From: Verrucomicrobiota bacterium
Lineage (GTDB): Bacteria > Verrucomicrobiota > Verrucomicrobiia > Verrucomicrobiales > DEV007
Length of the DNA: 64,000 nt
Assembly: GCA_003402735.1 (NCBI GenBank)
Contig: QQNE01000003.1
Coordinates: forward strand, 39,125 to 103,124
Direction: 5' to 3'
Shown here: positions 35,205-44,283 of the stretch, piece by piece
Position numbering within the stretch: position 1 is the stretch's first letter
How the letters are laid out: each line of letters begins with the position of its first letter
Program-made: the position numbers and the translations under genes
Notes under the pieces: generated by a model
Databases searched by the model: none
The model's input: only the letters and a program-made list of their open reading frames with translations
Told to the model about the DNA's origin: nothing

Positions 35205-36650
35205 ATGGAATCTCCCATCCTCACCACCAATCAGAAGGCGCTCGAGATCAATCTCGACGAAAGCAAATACGGAACGTTCGCCGAGATCGGCGCTGGCCAG
35301 GAAGTGGCCCGGTGGTTCTTCAGGGTGGGTGGCGCCAGCGGCACCGTGGCGAAGGCGATGTCCGCTTATGACATGAAGTTCAGCGACGCCATCTACGGGC
35401 CGTGTGAACGCTATGTGTCCAAGACGCGGGTGGAGTCGATGCTGGATCACGAGTATGAGTTGTTGATCGAGCGCCTGGCCGAGACGCGGGGAGCGAAGAC
35501 GCGGTTTTTCGTCTTTGCGGCGACGGTGGCCGCGAAAAGTTACTCGCGTCAGACGGATGGGCACGGCTGGATGGGGATGCAATTCCAGACGGAACCTGGG
35601 GCCGAGCCCTCACGGATCATCCTGCATCTCTGTCTCTGGGATAAGGAAAACGTGCAGCAACAGGAAGCGCTGGGCATTTTTGGGGTCAATCTGGTTTACG
35701 GAGCGATGTTTTTTCACCGTCAGCCGGACAAGTTGGTTCGTTCGCTTGTGGATAACCTGACGACGCAGCGGATCGAGGTGGATATGATCGAGTTTTCGGG
35801 ACCCGCGTTCGCGAAAGTCGACAACCGGATCATGAGTTTGGAGCTTGTCCAGGCGGGCTTGACGGATGCGGCGATGTTCACGGCGGACGGCCATGTGGTG
35901 CAGGCCTCGGATCTCATCCATCGCAAGCCTGTTCTGGTGGAGCGAGGCAGCTTCCGGCCGATCACCAACGTGACAATCGACATGTTGAGTTGTGCGCGCG
36001 CCCAGTTTGTCCAGGAGCCGAAGGTTCAGGGTCAGCAGTTTCTTGTGCTCTCGGAGATGACGATGAAGAACCTGGCGACGGGCTCCGGCATTGATCACGC
36101 GGATTACCTCGCCCGTGTCGATACCTTGTGCGCACTCGGCAAGACGGTTTTGATCTCGAATTTCGTGGAGTATTACCGATTGGCGGCCTATCTATTCCGT
36201 TATACAAAGCAGATGATCGGTTTTGTGATGGGCGTGCCCAGTCTGGCGGAGATTTTTGAGGAGAAATATTACACAAATCTCGAGGGTGGAATCCTGGAGT
36301 CGTTTGGCCGGATGTTCAAGAATGACCTGAAGCTCTTCGTGTATCCGCTTCGGGAGCGGACGAACGGATCCTTGATCACGGCCGAGAACCTGAAGGTGGC
36401 ACCGCAACTTTCCCATCTCTACGCCTACCTGCTGGAGAACCGGTTCATCGAGCCAATCCGCGGGTTTAATCCCGATTATCTGCCCATCTTTTCGCGGGAA
36501 GTTCTGGCGCAAATCCAGTCCGGCACCCCGGGTTGGGAGGCGTCGGTCCCTCCCCAGGTGGCGCAGATGATCAAGATCAGGAAGTTCTTTGGCTACCGGG
36601 AGCCGTTTGCTGCCCCCGCTCCGGTGCCTCCTCCGATTCCTCTCGGGTGA
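35205..36650 (+). CDS. conserved protein of unknown function (YGTFAEIGAGQEV family)
   Basis: 481 residues from ATG 35205, chosen because AGGGA precedes it; ATG at 35190 and 35199 are alternatives. The opening KALEINLDESKYGTFAEIG and AGQEVARWFFRVGGASGTVA marks a strongly conserved family that I remember from Bacteroidetes, cyanobacteria and Verrucomicrobia under inconsistent names. No catalytic motif, signal peptide or membrane segment is visible; the C-terminus is Pro-rich. It is an ordinary soluble protein by composition. It does not form an obvious operon with galE (102-base gap). No function is proposed. Confidence 0.8.
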   Translation: MESPILTTNQKALEINLDESKYGTFAEIGAGQEVARWFFRVGGASGTVAKAMSAYDMKFSDAIYGPCERYVSKTRVESMLDHEYELLIERLAETRGAKTRFFVFAATVAAKSYSRQTDGHGWMGMQFQTEPGAEPSRIILHLCLWDKENVQQQEALGIFGVNLVYGAMFFHRQPDKLVRSLVDNLTTQRIEVDMIEFSGPAFAKVDNRIMSLELVQAGLTDAAMFTADGHVVQASDLIHRKPVLVERGSFRPITNVTIDMLSCARAQFVQEPKVQGQQFLVLSEMTMKNLATGSGIDHADYLARVDTLCALGKTVLISNFVEYYRLAAYLFRYTKQMIGFVMGVPSLAEIFEEKYYTNLEGGILESFGRMFKNDLKLFVYPLRERTNGSLITAENLKVAPQLSHLYAYLLENRFIEPIRGFNPDYLPIFSREVLAQIQSGTPGWEASVPPQVAQMIKIRKFFGYREPFAAPAPVPPPIPLG

Positions 36651-36687
36651 CCCTGGCGCTCCCGGTGGCTACGGCAAGCGCCAAGGG
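36651..36687. terminator. bidirectional terminator-like hairpin
   Basis: TGGCGCT at 36654-36660 pairs with AGCGCCA at 36677-36683 (16-base loop), extendable by CCC/GGG after a one-base bulge. It sits between two convergent stop codons (36650 and 36711). No T tract, so termination is only inferred. Confidence 0.4.
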
Positions 36688-36710
36688 CAAGGGGGCGCGG
36701 CGTCGAGCTT

Positions 36711-39020
36711 CTATTTCTGGAGGATGGCGTCGCCGATCTTGCCGAGGGCTTCCCAGGTCATTTCCACGCCGATGAAGACGGTGCGGGGCGCGGCGTTGCG
36801 CGGTCCCTCGGGCAGTCGGCTGGAAATATAGGTTTCATCGAGGAGGTTTTGCACACCGCCCAGCAGCTTGGTGTGTTCGCCGATCTGGTAGGAGGCGGAG
36901 AGGTCGAAGACCAGGGCGGAATCGATGATTCCTTGACGGACGGAGGTGACGGGGCTGGTGAAGTTGTCCGCCGTGCCGAAGGACTCGTCGACCCAGGTGC
37001 CGTCCAGGTTGAGTCCGAAGGCGTCGTATCTGACGCCGACACCTCCGGCGAGTTTCCATTGGGGCACATAAGGGATGCTGGCTCCGGGAGTGCCTCCGGC
37101 GTAGATGTTGTCTTTTCCTCCGCTGCTCAGGGCATTTTCCAGTTCGGCGCTGGTCCAGGTGGCGGTGAGGTAAGCCGGCATTTGAAAGGGGCTGCCTTGT
37201 GAGGCCATGAGGTCATAGCTGACCATGCTTTCAAAGCCCCAGACGGTGGCGGCACCAGCGTTGAGGTTTGAGGTGCCTGCGAGGCCCAGGCCGGTATCCG
37301 TGCCGAGCAGGTTGTAGTAATCCGTGACAAAACCGGCGAACTCGGTGGCAAAAGCCTCGCGGCGATGGCGGATGCCGGCTTCGTAACCCATGCTTTCCTC
37401 GACATTGATGCCGTTCTTGAGGTAGGCGGTCGGGCCGGGAGTGGAGATCCCGCGGAAGACGCCGCCGAACAGGGTGTTGGCATCGTTGAGGTTGTAGTTG
37501 ATGCCCGCGCCGGCGGCGTAGGTGTCCAGGTCGCCACCGAGGCGCAGTCCGCGGTCATTGAGGTCCATCTGCAGTTTCTCATAGCGGACGCCGGGCTTGA
37601 CGGTCACGGGACCAATCTGGATGGCGTCCTCGACAAAGAACGAAGTGGCGAAGACCTCCTGCCGTTGGTCGGCCTCCTCTCCGGGAGCGCCGCGCCGGTA
37701 GCTGGTGAAGCCGGAGTTTCCGTCGCCGTTGTAGATATCCACCAGTTGCAGGCGGTCTTCGTAGTCGGCGTGGAAGCGGACGCCGCCGTTCAGGGTGTGG
37801 CCGATGTCCCCGGTATCGAAGGTGAGAGAGGCCATGTTTTGCCAGCCGTAGGATTCGTAGGTGCGGTTGTTGGATTTCACGCCGATCGAGCCGGGGGCGG
37901 TGCCTTGGAGAACGCCAAGCCGGGGATTGCCCGCCAACAGGGCGCTGTTCAAGCTGGTCCGTCCGACGATTTGTCCGGCGTCATCAATGGCGGGGTTGAA
38001 GCCGCCCACGCTATCGATCTTGTACCAGTTGCGGTTGAACCGGTTGAAATAGGCGGTGGATTCCAGGGAGAGGTTGTCGGTCGGCTGCCCTTGCCAGCGC
38101 AGGTAGGTGCGAATGTGATCGGTGTCGATGTTGTCGAAGACGGTGCTGGGGTAACGATCCAGAGGGGTTCTGCGGGCATCAGCCTCGCTGAGGCCGAGAT
38201 AGCTTTCGTCGGCATCGAAATCGGTATAACCAAATTTGAATTCGATGCGTTGTTCCATCGCGGTGGCGGGTTCCCAGAAGGCTTTGAACATCGGCTCGTA
38301 GAGTTGGAAGCCGGTCCCGCGTCCTTCATAGCCGCGGATCGTCCGGAAGCCGTCGGACATCTGGCCATGCATTTCCAGCAGGTAACCGAATGTGCCGGCA
38401 TCGGTGGTGACGACGTCGCCGTATTGGGCGAGGAGGAGTTGGGTGGCGTTGGAGCCGAACGTGTAGCGCAGGTAACCGCTCTGCGCCTCGGGGACCGGTG
38501 TGGAGAGGAAGTTGATCACGCCGCCGGTGGTGTGAGGGCCGTAGCGGACCTGGCTGGATCCCTTGAGCACTTCAATCCCGCTCATGCGGGCGGCGCGAGG
38601 GGTGTAATAGGCTCCCGGGGCCGAATAGGGGGCCGGCGCGGTGAGAACGCCGTCTTCCATGAGCGTCACGCGCTCGGAGCGGGAGCCGTCGCCGCCGCGG
38701 ATGGAAATATTGGCGAAGTTGCCGAAACCATCCTCATCCCGGACATAGACGCCAGGCACTCGTTGCAAGATGCGGTTGACGTTGGTGTAGTTTTGGGTGC
38801 GGATGTCGGTGGTGTCGAGAAAGGCGGAGGCGCCGACTTGGCTCTTGAGGTTTTCCTTGCTGCCGACGATGACGAACGGCGGAAGTTCTTCAAGCGGCCC
38901 CTGAGGGGTGGTGTAGGGGGCGATCGGCGAGTCCTGCGCAGGGAGCGGCAGGATGCAGAGGGCGGAGAGGAGGATCGACAACAGCGGCGGGAATGGACCT
39001 TTGGCGCGTGCAGGTTTCAT
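36711..39020 (-). CDS. TonB-dependent outer-membrane receptor, FecA-like
   Basis: 769 residues from ATG 39020, where a signal peptide begins (MKPARAKGPFPPLLSILLSA, cleavage after the PAQDS region). The plug domain follows: LEELPPFVIVGSKENL looks like a TonB-box region, then VNRILQRVPGVYVRDEDGFG, ISIRGGDGSRSERVTLMEDG and the NFLSTPVPE region are standard. The rest is a beta-barrel ending in a C-terminal aromatic-poor KIGDAILQK. FecA-type receptors import ferric citrate or other siderophores. A Fur-box-like site lies 47 bases upstream. No transport partner genes (ExbB, ABC transporter) are nearby. Confidence 0.9.
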   Translation of the reverse strand: MKPARAKGPFPPLLSILLSALCILPLPAQDSPIAPYTTPQGPLEELPPFVIVGSKENLKSQVGASAFLDTTDIRTQNYTNVNRILQRVPGVYVRDEDGFGNFANISIRGGDGSRSERVTLMEDGVLTAPAPYSAPGAYYTPRAARMSGIEVLKGSSQVRYGPHTTGGVINFLSTPVPEAQSGYLRYTFGSNATQLLLAQYGDVVTTDAGTFGYLLEMHGQMSDGFRTIRGYEGRGTGFQLYEPMFKAFWEPATAMEQRIEFKFGYTDFDADESYLGLSEADARRTPLDRYPSTVFDNIDTDHIRTYLRWQGQPTDNLSLESTAYFNRFNRNWYKIDSVGGFNPAIDDAGQIVGRTSLNSALLAGNPRLGVLQGTAPGSIGVKSNNRTYESYGWQNMASLTFDTGDIGHTLNGGVRFHADYEDRLQLVDIYNGDGNSGFTSYRRGAPGEEADQRQEVFATSFFVEDAIQIGPVTVKPGVRYEKLQMDLNDRGLRLGGDLDTYAAGAGINYNLNDANTLFGGVFRGISTPGPTAYLKNGINVEESMGYEAGIRHRREAFATEFAGFVTDYYNLLGTDTGLGLAGTSNLNAGAATVWGFESMVSYDLMASQGSPFQMPAYLTATWTSAELENALSSGGKDNIYAGGTPGASIPYVPQWKLAGGVGVRYDAFGLNLDGTWVDESFGTADNFTSPVTSVRQGIIDSALVFDLSASYQIGEHTKLLGGVQNLLDETYISSRLPEGPRNAAPRTVFIGVEMTWEALGKIGDAILQK

Positions 39021-39066
39021 GAGCGTTTCGTTTCTAGGTTTGCGAACGGTGCGAAGTAAATGAGAC

Positions 39067-39081
39067 TGAGAATCAATCTCA
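39067..39081. promoter_or_regulatory. Fur-box-like operator upstream of the TonB receptor
   Basis: TGAGAATCAATCTCA, a 7-1-7 arrangement close to the Fur consensus TGATAATNATTATCA (12 of 14 arm positions allowing the TGAGAAT variant common in real sites). It lies 47 bases before the receptor start codon, the usual place for iron-dependent repression. Confidence 0.55.
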
Positions 39082-39213
39082 AGTAAATTTTGAAAAAATT
39101 CCTGCATCGTCGTCCGCATCCTTTCCCGATCGCATCGCGCTGCGCCGTGGGCGATTTCGCGGCGAGGGTGGGTTGCGAGTAGCGGAATTCCCCGAAATTT
39201 CGATGGGGGGCCG

Positions 39214-42200
39214 TCACCAGGCGCACAGCGACTCGACCCAGGCGGCGGAGCCTTCCCGGAGCCAGCCATCGAGTTGTGCTTGTTCTTTGAGCTGTTGCCC
39301 GCGGGGGCGGGGGACCAGGAAGAAACGGCAGGAAATTTCCCGGAGCTTGGTCATGTCGCTCCAGAGTTTTTCGAACTGGGTCACGGGGAAGACATCTTCC
39401 TGACCGCTGCCCCAGCGTTTTTTGACGTCCTTGAGGGTGACATAGGTGGGCATGCGTCGGGCCAGGGATCGGACCGCCTCCTGGGTGCGTGCGGTGTTGG
39501 TGAGATCGGTTCGATTGAGGCCAAAGACGCCGAGCAGACCATCGATGGAAATCCAGGTGGTCATGGTGTTGTAGTAGGACAAGGCGAATTCCGCTTCTTC
39601 GCGTGGCATGGCCAGCCCTTCGACCAATTCGAGGTGCCCGTCGATCTTGGCCAGGCCGCCGCCGCGATCGTCGATCTGCCGGGAGATGACTTCGAAACTG
39701 AGCGTGGCGCCCGAGGCGATGTGCCGTCCGAAGATGGCCGGGTCGAGGCTGGCGCCGACGGTGTCGATGTTGTGCAGCAGCAAGTGTTTCAGGGTGGGAC
39801 GAGAGGACAAGAGCTGCGCGAGGGTGCCGTTGAGGAGGAGGTTCGGCACTTCATACCAGTGGCCCACGGGATGGAGGCATTGGGAGGGCAGGTTGTCGGT
39901 GTAGTCCGAGCCTTCGCCAAGAGACTTGGCCCAGTTGATGAGGGCGGCATGGGCGCTTTCGCGGACTTTTTGCGCCTGTTCATCGAGCGTCTGCTGGGGC
40001 AGTTCTTCCCATGCGAAGCGCAGGTCGCGCTCCATGGGGACGAGGCGCAGGCCGATGGAGCGGCCCGGGGAGACGACGACCGGTCCGGGGTAATGAAAGT
40101 TCTGGTGGGATTCCAGAAAGTTGCGCAACGCGGAATCGGTCAGGTAGCTGGTGGTGAAGAGGTGAGCCGGGAAGGTTCCGCAGCTCTGTCCGGTGAGTCG
40201 GCTTTTGGCCAGGTGGGTCTCCAAGAAGCTGCGGTGGGTGCCGGCGAACTTGCAGAAGGGGTGGAGCGCCTTGACCACGCCGGCCCCTTGGGTCCAGCGG
40301 CTTCCGGCACCGGCCGCGAGGGTGACCACGGCGATCTCGCCCCGGGCCAAGGCTTCCTGACCGCATTCGCGGTCGATCTTGGTGCGGCGAGTGTTGCGCG
40401 TGAAATCGTCGATCTCCGAGGGGGAGACGTCTTCGATCTTGGTTCGTCCGGGCAGGCGGTTCTGGGCGAGGCCGATGCGCCCGGCACGCAGGTCGGAGCG
40501 GACCTGTTCATGTTGCAGGGAGTCGAACCCGTTGCCCTGCAGGAGGGCAAACAGGTTGGAGTGGGCTTTGACCTCTCCGGTCTCGGGAAAGAGGCGACGG
40601 AAGATCTCCGGCACGAGGGCGCGGTAACGGTCATCGGCGCGGCAGACTTCGCCGATGACTTGGAGTTCCGAGTTGCGGCAACGTGAAAGGGATTTGGGAT
40701 CCTGGCGAACCAGGAACGGGAGCATGAACTGGTAGTAGTTGCGGTTGAGAATGGCTTCGGAGCCGGTGCGCAGAGAGGCGAAGGTTCCGTTTTGATTGAT
40801 GGTGAAATCGTAAACCACCGGGTCGATGGCGAAGGGGAGGGCCTGTTCCAGTTCCTTTTTCACGACTTTCATCTCGGCCTGCAACCAGTCCTGGGCGCGC
40901 GGTTTGACCTCGGGAGCGAAGATGAATCCCATGCCGCCCCCAGCCATGCCGCCGAGCATCCAGAAGCCCCAGAAATCCTCCCCGAACACCTCGCGGCTGC
41001 GGGCGATGAGGCGTTCCGTGAAGCGGTTGCTGCACCACGGGATGATGGTTTGGAGCGGCCCGAAAAAGTTTCGGGTGGTGGTTTGCCCAAGCTGGCGGAT
41101 GTCCCCGGCCCGAAGACCTGCCAGAACCTCATCGAGCAAGGCGACGGCTTCGCGCCGGGCCGTCCATTCCCGCTCGGAGCGCACCAGGTATTTCTCCGTC
41201 ACCATCTCCAGGATGGGACCGACATTTTGGGCCATGCCTCCGTGGACCACCACCAAGCTCTGTTGCAGCTTCTCCGCGATGCCGACATCGAGTTTTGGGG
41301 GCGTGAGAATCTCGTGGTCCGGCATGAGGCGGCCGCGGCTGATTCCGAATTCGGCATCGCCCTGTGCGGCGGTGCGGCCGCAGATCAGCTTGATGCCCGG
41401 CCAGATGCCTCCGGAATCTTGCCAGCCGCCGCCGGAGCCACCCAACCATTCGCCGAGGATGGCGCGGGCCGCCACCAGACGCCGGGCGCTTTCCTCCAGC
41501 GGCCCCACCAGATTTCGGGTCTGCCCCGTGGCCCGCATGCAGAGCGAGATGAGCGAGGCCAGCAGATTGGTGGAAACTGCCAGACGGGAGCCCTTGGGGA
41601 TTCCGCGGACATAACTGACCAGCTCGATTCCGCGGCGCGGCCCGACGATTCGAGAAAGCAGATCCGTCAGTTTTTGTCCCGAGCCCTCCAGGCCGGGAGG
41701 CACGATTCCGGAAGCGACCAGGGCGGCCTTGAGCAGCCCCAGGTAGTCCGCCGCATAATCAAAGATCTCATCGAGTTCGCGGATGTCCCGGTGCGTCTCC
41801 AAATCGACGCTGACGAGGCGGATAACGGGTTCATCGATGACCCGGAAGAACGATTCGATGGGTGGTTCTGGTGCCTCATCGCGGCCGCGGATGCCGAGAT
41901 CCACGGAGACGTTGATGACCCGGGCGCCTTCCGGGAAATCCATGCCGAGGAAGAAGATATCACTCCAGGCGCTGTGGGTGAGGTCCATCCGGACGGGCGT
42001 GCGCTCCGTCAGGACGGGAAAAAGATTGCCGGAGGCGCTCAGCAATTCGGGACGAATCTCCAGCGGCTGATCCTTGGGGTGACCGAGGCGGAACATCCAC
42101 TGATTTCCCGGAACGGAGCGGACGCTGGTGCGCACCTGGTCGGCCAGGGTCTGAAACGCCAGTTGGTGGTAGGCTTTGGCCAGCGCGCTGCAAAGGGTGC

Positions 42201-42531
42201 CGCTCCAACCGGTTTCGGCCGCGCTCTGCCAGAACGTTTCGATGGCTTCGGGAAAGCGGCGCTCGAGGAGGTGGACATAACCGCCAAAAGGGATCAGTCC
42301 GTCCGGGCGGAGACCCGGTTTTTCCGGCAGGTGAAAGCGGAAGATGGAGTGCAGGAAGAAAAGGGCCCGGACCGTTTCGTAAAGGTTCGCGGAGTGCTGG
42401 CGAAACCGATCGAGAACTCGGCATTCTTCGAGCAGTTTGTCCATGGAGGCCTGACGGCAAATCCGGTCGAGCGACCGATTGCGGACGGCTTCATCTGGAG
42501 AAGTGATCAGGGGAAGCAGCGCGCTTTCCAT
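39214..42531 (-). CDS. GHMP-kinase-like / UDP-sugar pyrophosphorylase fusion protein
   Basis: 1105-residue cytoplasmic protein. Residues 1-270 are helical without a recognised family. About 280-640 resemble GHMP sugar kinases of the fucokinase type: RGIPKGSRLAVSTNLLASL near 305 is the phosphate loop position, GGSGGGWQDSGGIWPGIKL near 370 and GGMAGGGMGFIFAPE near 520 are fucokinase-like. The loop lacks the usual GLGTSS, so activity is uncertain. Residues 730-1060 match the UDPGP uridylyltransferase family: TLAAGAGSRWTQGAGVVKAL, LLLHNIDTVGASLDPAIFG, DRGGGLAKIDGHLELVEGL and YNTMTTWISIDG. Predicted to turn a free sugar into sugar-1-phosphate and then UDP-sugar. It follows the GalU-like gene by 51 bases. 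Confidence 0.78.
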   Translation of the reverse strand: MESALLPLITSPDEAVRNRSLDRICRQASMDKLLEECRVLDRFRQHSANLYETVRALFFLHSIFRFHLPEKPGLRPDGLIPFGGYVHLLERRFPEAIETFWQSAAETGWSGTLCSALAKAYHQLAFQTLADQVRTSVRSVPGNQWMFRLGHPKDQPLEIRPELLSASGNLFPVLTERTPVRMDLTHSAWSDIFFLGMDFPEGARVINVSVDLGIRGRDEAPEPPIESFFRVIDEPVIRLVSVDLETHRDIRELDEIFDYAADYLGLLKAALVASGIVPPGLEGSGQKLTDLLSRIVGPRRGIELVSYVRGIPKGSRLAVSTNLLASLISLCMRATGQTRNLVGPLEESARRLVAARAILGEWLGGSGGGWQDSGGIWPGIKLICGRTAAQGDAEFGISRGRLMPDHEILTPPKLDVGIAEKLQQSLVVVHGGMAQNVGPILEMVTEKYLVRSEREWTARREAVALLDEVLAGLRAGDIRQLGQTTTRNFFGPLQTIIPWCSNRFTERLIARSREVFGEDFWGFWMLGGMAGGGMGFIFAPEVKPRAQDWLQAEMKVVKKELEQALPFAIDPVVYDFTINQNGTFASLRTGSEAILNRNYYQFMLPFLVRQDPKSLSRCRNSELQVIGEVCRADDRYRALVPEIFRRLFPETGEVKAHSNLFALLQGNGFDSLQHEQVRSDLRAGRIGLAQNRLPGRTKIEDVSPSEIDDFTRNTRRTKIDRECGQEALARGEIAVVTLAAGAGSRWTQGAGVVKALHPFCKFAGTHRSFLETHLAKSRLTGQSCGTFPAHLFTTSYLTDSALRNFLESHQNFHYPGPVVVSPGRSIGLRLVPMERDLRFAWEELPQQTLDEQAQKVRESAHAALINWAKSLGEGSDYTDNLPSQCLHPVGHWYEVPNLLLNGTLAQLLSSRPTLKHLLLHNIDTVGASLDPAIFGRHIASGATLSFEVISRQIDDRGGGLAKIDGHLELVEGLAMPREEAEFALSYYNTMTTWISIDGLLGVFGLNRTDLTNTARTQEAVRSLARRMPTYVTLKDVKKRWGSGQEDVFPVTQFEKLWSDMTKLREISCRFFLVPRPRGQQLKEQAQLDGWLREGSAAWVESLCAW

Positions 42532-42582
42532 GGGACGGTGGTCGGGTGGGGAAGAATCGCTTCGGGCGATCCGGTCTTCGAT

Positions 42583-43446
42583 TTATTGATGGGAACGCGC
42601 CAGCAGCTGGATGAGCTCGCTCAAGACATCCGGCTTGTCCGAGCCGTGCAGCGCCAGGGCCAATTGCGTGTAGAACAATCCGTATTTGAGACTGATGTGG
42701 TGACGGGATCCCTGGATGACCACCGCCCCGTATTGCTCGCGCCGCGCCAGCTCCGAAAGAACCGGGGAGAGCTGAACGTTGGGTTGGCCGCCCTCCCGAC
42801 GGGCCGTTTCCACAGACTCGCGCAGCAGATCCATCACCAACGGGGTCAGGACATGCATCCCGAAAAAGGTCAGGTATTGGCCGGCCCGCAAACCGGGGAC
42901 GATCAGCTTCTGTTCCGCTTCGGTCGGCGTCGGTTTTTCAATCACGTCCCGGATTTGGTAGACCGGCTCCGGGCCCGTGGTGCGGGTCAGGACCCCGGAA
43001 ACAGCCCCGTAAAGGTGAATCTCCGTCTCCCGGGTCGACTGCACCGCCGACATCGCCGTTCCGGCTCGCGCCGCGTTTTCCACCAGTTGTCGGGCGCAAG
43101 ATCGGTCCGGATCCCGGCTGATGAAGAGGTGGTCGCACACCGTGTGGAAGAAGGCTTCGCCTTTCAGAAAACCGTGAGCCAGCGAGAGCGCGTGCCCATA
43201 TCCCAACCGTTCCCGCTGTTCCACGAAGGAGAGGTTGATTCCCAATCCATGGACCGCTTCCCGGTAGGCTTCTTCATCCCCGGGGTGAATGATCAGACAG
43301 ACATCGTCAATCCCGGCGGACTGAATCTCCCGAAGCAAGATTTCCAAAACCGAGCGGGGTTGACCATCGCGATCAACCAGGGTTTGCAAGGGAAGCATGC
43401 GATGCGCGGGACTGGCCGCGGTGACGACTGCTTTGGTTGCTTTCAT
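42583..43446 (-). CDS. GalU-like sugar-1-phosphate nucleotidyltransferase
   Basis: 287 residues. The family is the glucose-1-phosphate uridylyl/thymidylyltransferase group: N-terminal KAVVTAASPAHRMLPLQTLV is a variant of the GxGxRxxP loop (here AASPAHRMLP, so the first glycine is replaced), then FVEQRERLGYGHALSLAHGF, VCDHLFI for the metal-binding Asp, and PVYQIRDVIEKPTP for the KP motif. UDP-sugar formation is likely; the exact substrate is not. First gene of the two-gene unit with the kinase/pyrophosphorylase fusion. Confidence 0.82.
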   Translation of the reverse strand: MKATKAVVTAASPAHRMLPLQTLVDRDGQPRSVLEILLREIQSAGIDDVCLIIHPGDEEAYREAVHGLGINLSFVEQRERLGYGHALSLAHGFLKGEAFFHTVCDHLFISRDPDRSCARQLVENAARAGTAMSAVQSTRETEIHLYGAVSGVLTRTTGPEPVYQIRDVIEKPTPTEAEQKLIVPGLRAGQYLTFFGMHVLTPLVMDLLRESVETARREGGQPNVQLSPVLSELARREQYGAVVIQGSRHHISLKYGLFYTQLALALHGSDKPDVLSELIQLLARSHQ

Positions 43447-44237
43447 GAGGGCGCGTGGTGGGGAAAACCGTGGGTCGCAGTTCCGGGCTTTGAGGATGCC
43501 GCGATTTCGCCGAAGTTTCCCTGCGATCGGCGACCGCGGAAGATAGCGGGAAACATTACTTAAGTAAAACTAATTAAATGCGGGCGCTCCGAGGTCAAGA
43601 CGTGCCCGGGGCGCTGCGCCCGAAGGAGAGTGCCCACTCCCGTTTCTCCAACAAAACGAAGCCTTTTGCGGCGGGGCGGCAGGGCGAGGAGTCCGCGGCG
43701 GCCCGGATGGGTGCGGGCGCCGCGGACGAGGTGTGGAGAAGGTTTTCCCGCTCGTGCCGTCCTATGGCTTAAGGAAACCACGTTCCCTTTTCACAAGGTG
43801 GGTGGCCGCCAGACTTACATCTGCCTTCCAATCAAGGCCTGACATCAGCCAATCGGCTAAACCTCCCGCAATTTGTTCTATCGGTTCGGGTCCTTTAAAC
43901 AACCATCTAGTGGTCGAACACAGCAGGAAAATTGGTGTGAGACCGGAGATTTCTGGTGCCTGGGCCCTGTGAGCCCAGTTCATTCTACTCCAGTACTCTA
44001 TCAAAGATCAAAAGGGTCGCGATGACTCGCTGAAAGCAAAATTCCAGACAACTTGGGTTTTGTCAACCTGTTGCCAAAGTCTGGGCGTGAATGAATCCAA
44101 CGGGCATCAAGGCGGAATGCGTGGGCGATTCCGTTCCAGCGTCCCTCACAATCATTCACACCCCCAAAAGGTTGCGGGGGGAGGGGAGTCGGCGGTCACG
44201 GGACGTTCGAAGCTGAGGCATCCTGTCGCAACTTTCC
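43447..44237. other. long intergenic region without a confident gene
   Basis: About 790 bases between the GalU-like start and the tRNA promoter. It holds the perfect palindrome TTACTTAAGTAA at 43556-43567, and from about 43750 to 44080 its GC content is visibly lower than the surroundings. An 80-codon frame on the minus strand (43762-44004) has some protein-like character but no recognised family, and a weak hairpin (CTGGGC/GCCCAG) is at 43960-43978. No mobile-element gene or tRNA-derived repeat was found. Possibly a decayed insertion beside the tRNA. Confidence 0.5.
43556..43567. promoter_or_regulatory. perfect palindrome upstream of the sugar-nucleotide genes
   Basis: TTACTTAAGTAA, a 12-base perfect palindrome, lies 110 bases before the minus-strand GalU-like start in an AT-rich patch. 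It may be an operator; no regulator family was matched. Confidence 0.3.
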
Positions 44238-44266
44238 TTGATCCCGGCGCAAACCCTGCTTACCCT
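44238..44266 (+). promoter_or_regulatory. putative promoter of tRNA-Val
   Basis: TTGATC at 44238-44243 and TACCCT at 44261-44266 with a 17-base spacer. Initiation would fall about 10 bases before the tRNA 5' end. Confidence 0.4.
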
Positions 44267-44283
44267 CGTCCGGTGCATCTTCC

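Noticed and set aside
37365..39059. 564-codon plus-strand frame across the TonB receptor
   Set aside because: Gly/Val/Glu-rich antisense frame with no motif, fully inside a well-supported gene.
40792..43563. 923-codon plus-strand frame across the kinase/pyrophosphorylase and GalU-like genes
   Set aside because: Antisense to two genes with clear motifs; its product has no recognisable domain.
43762..44004. 80-codon minus-strand frame in the intergenic gap
   Set aside because: Some protein-like character but no family, no ribosome binding site and no operon partner, so it is mentioned only under the intergenic region.
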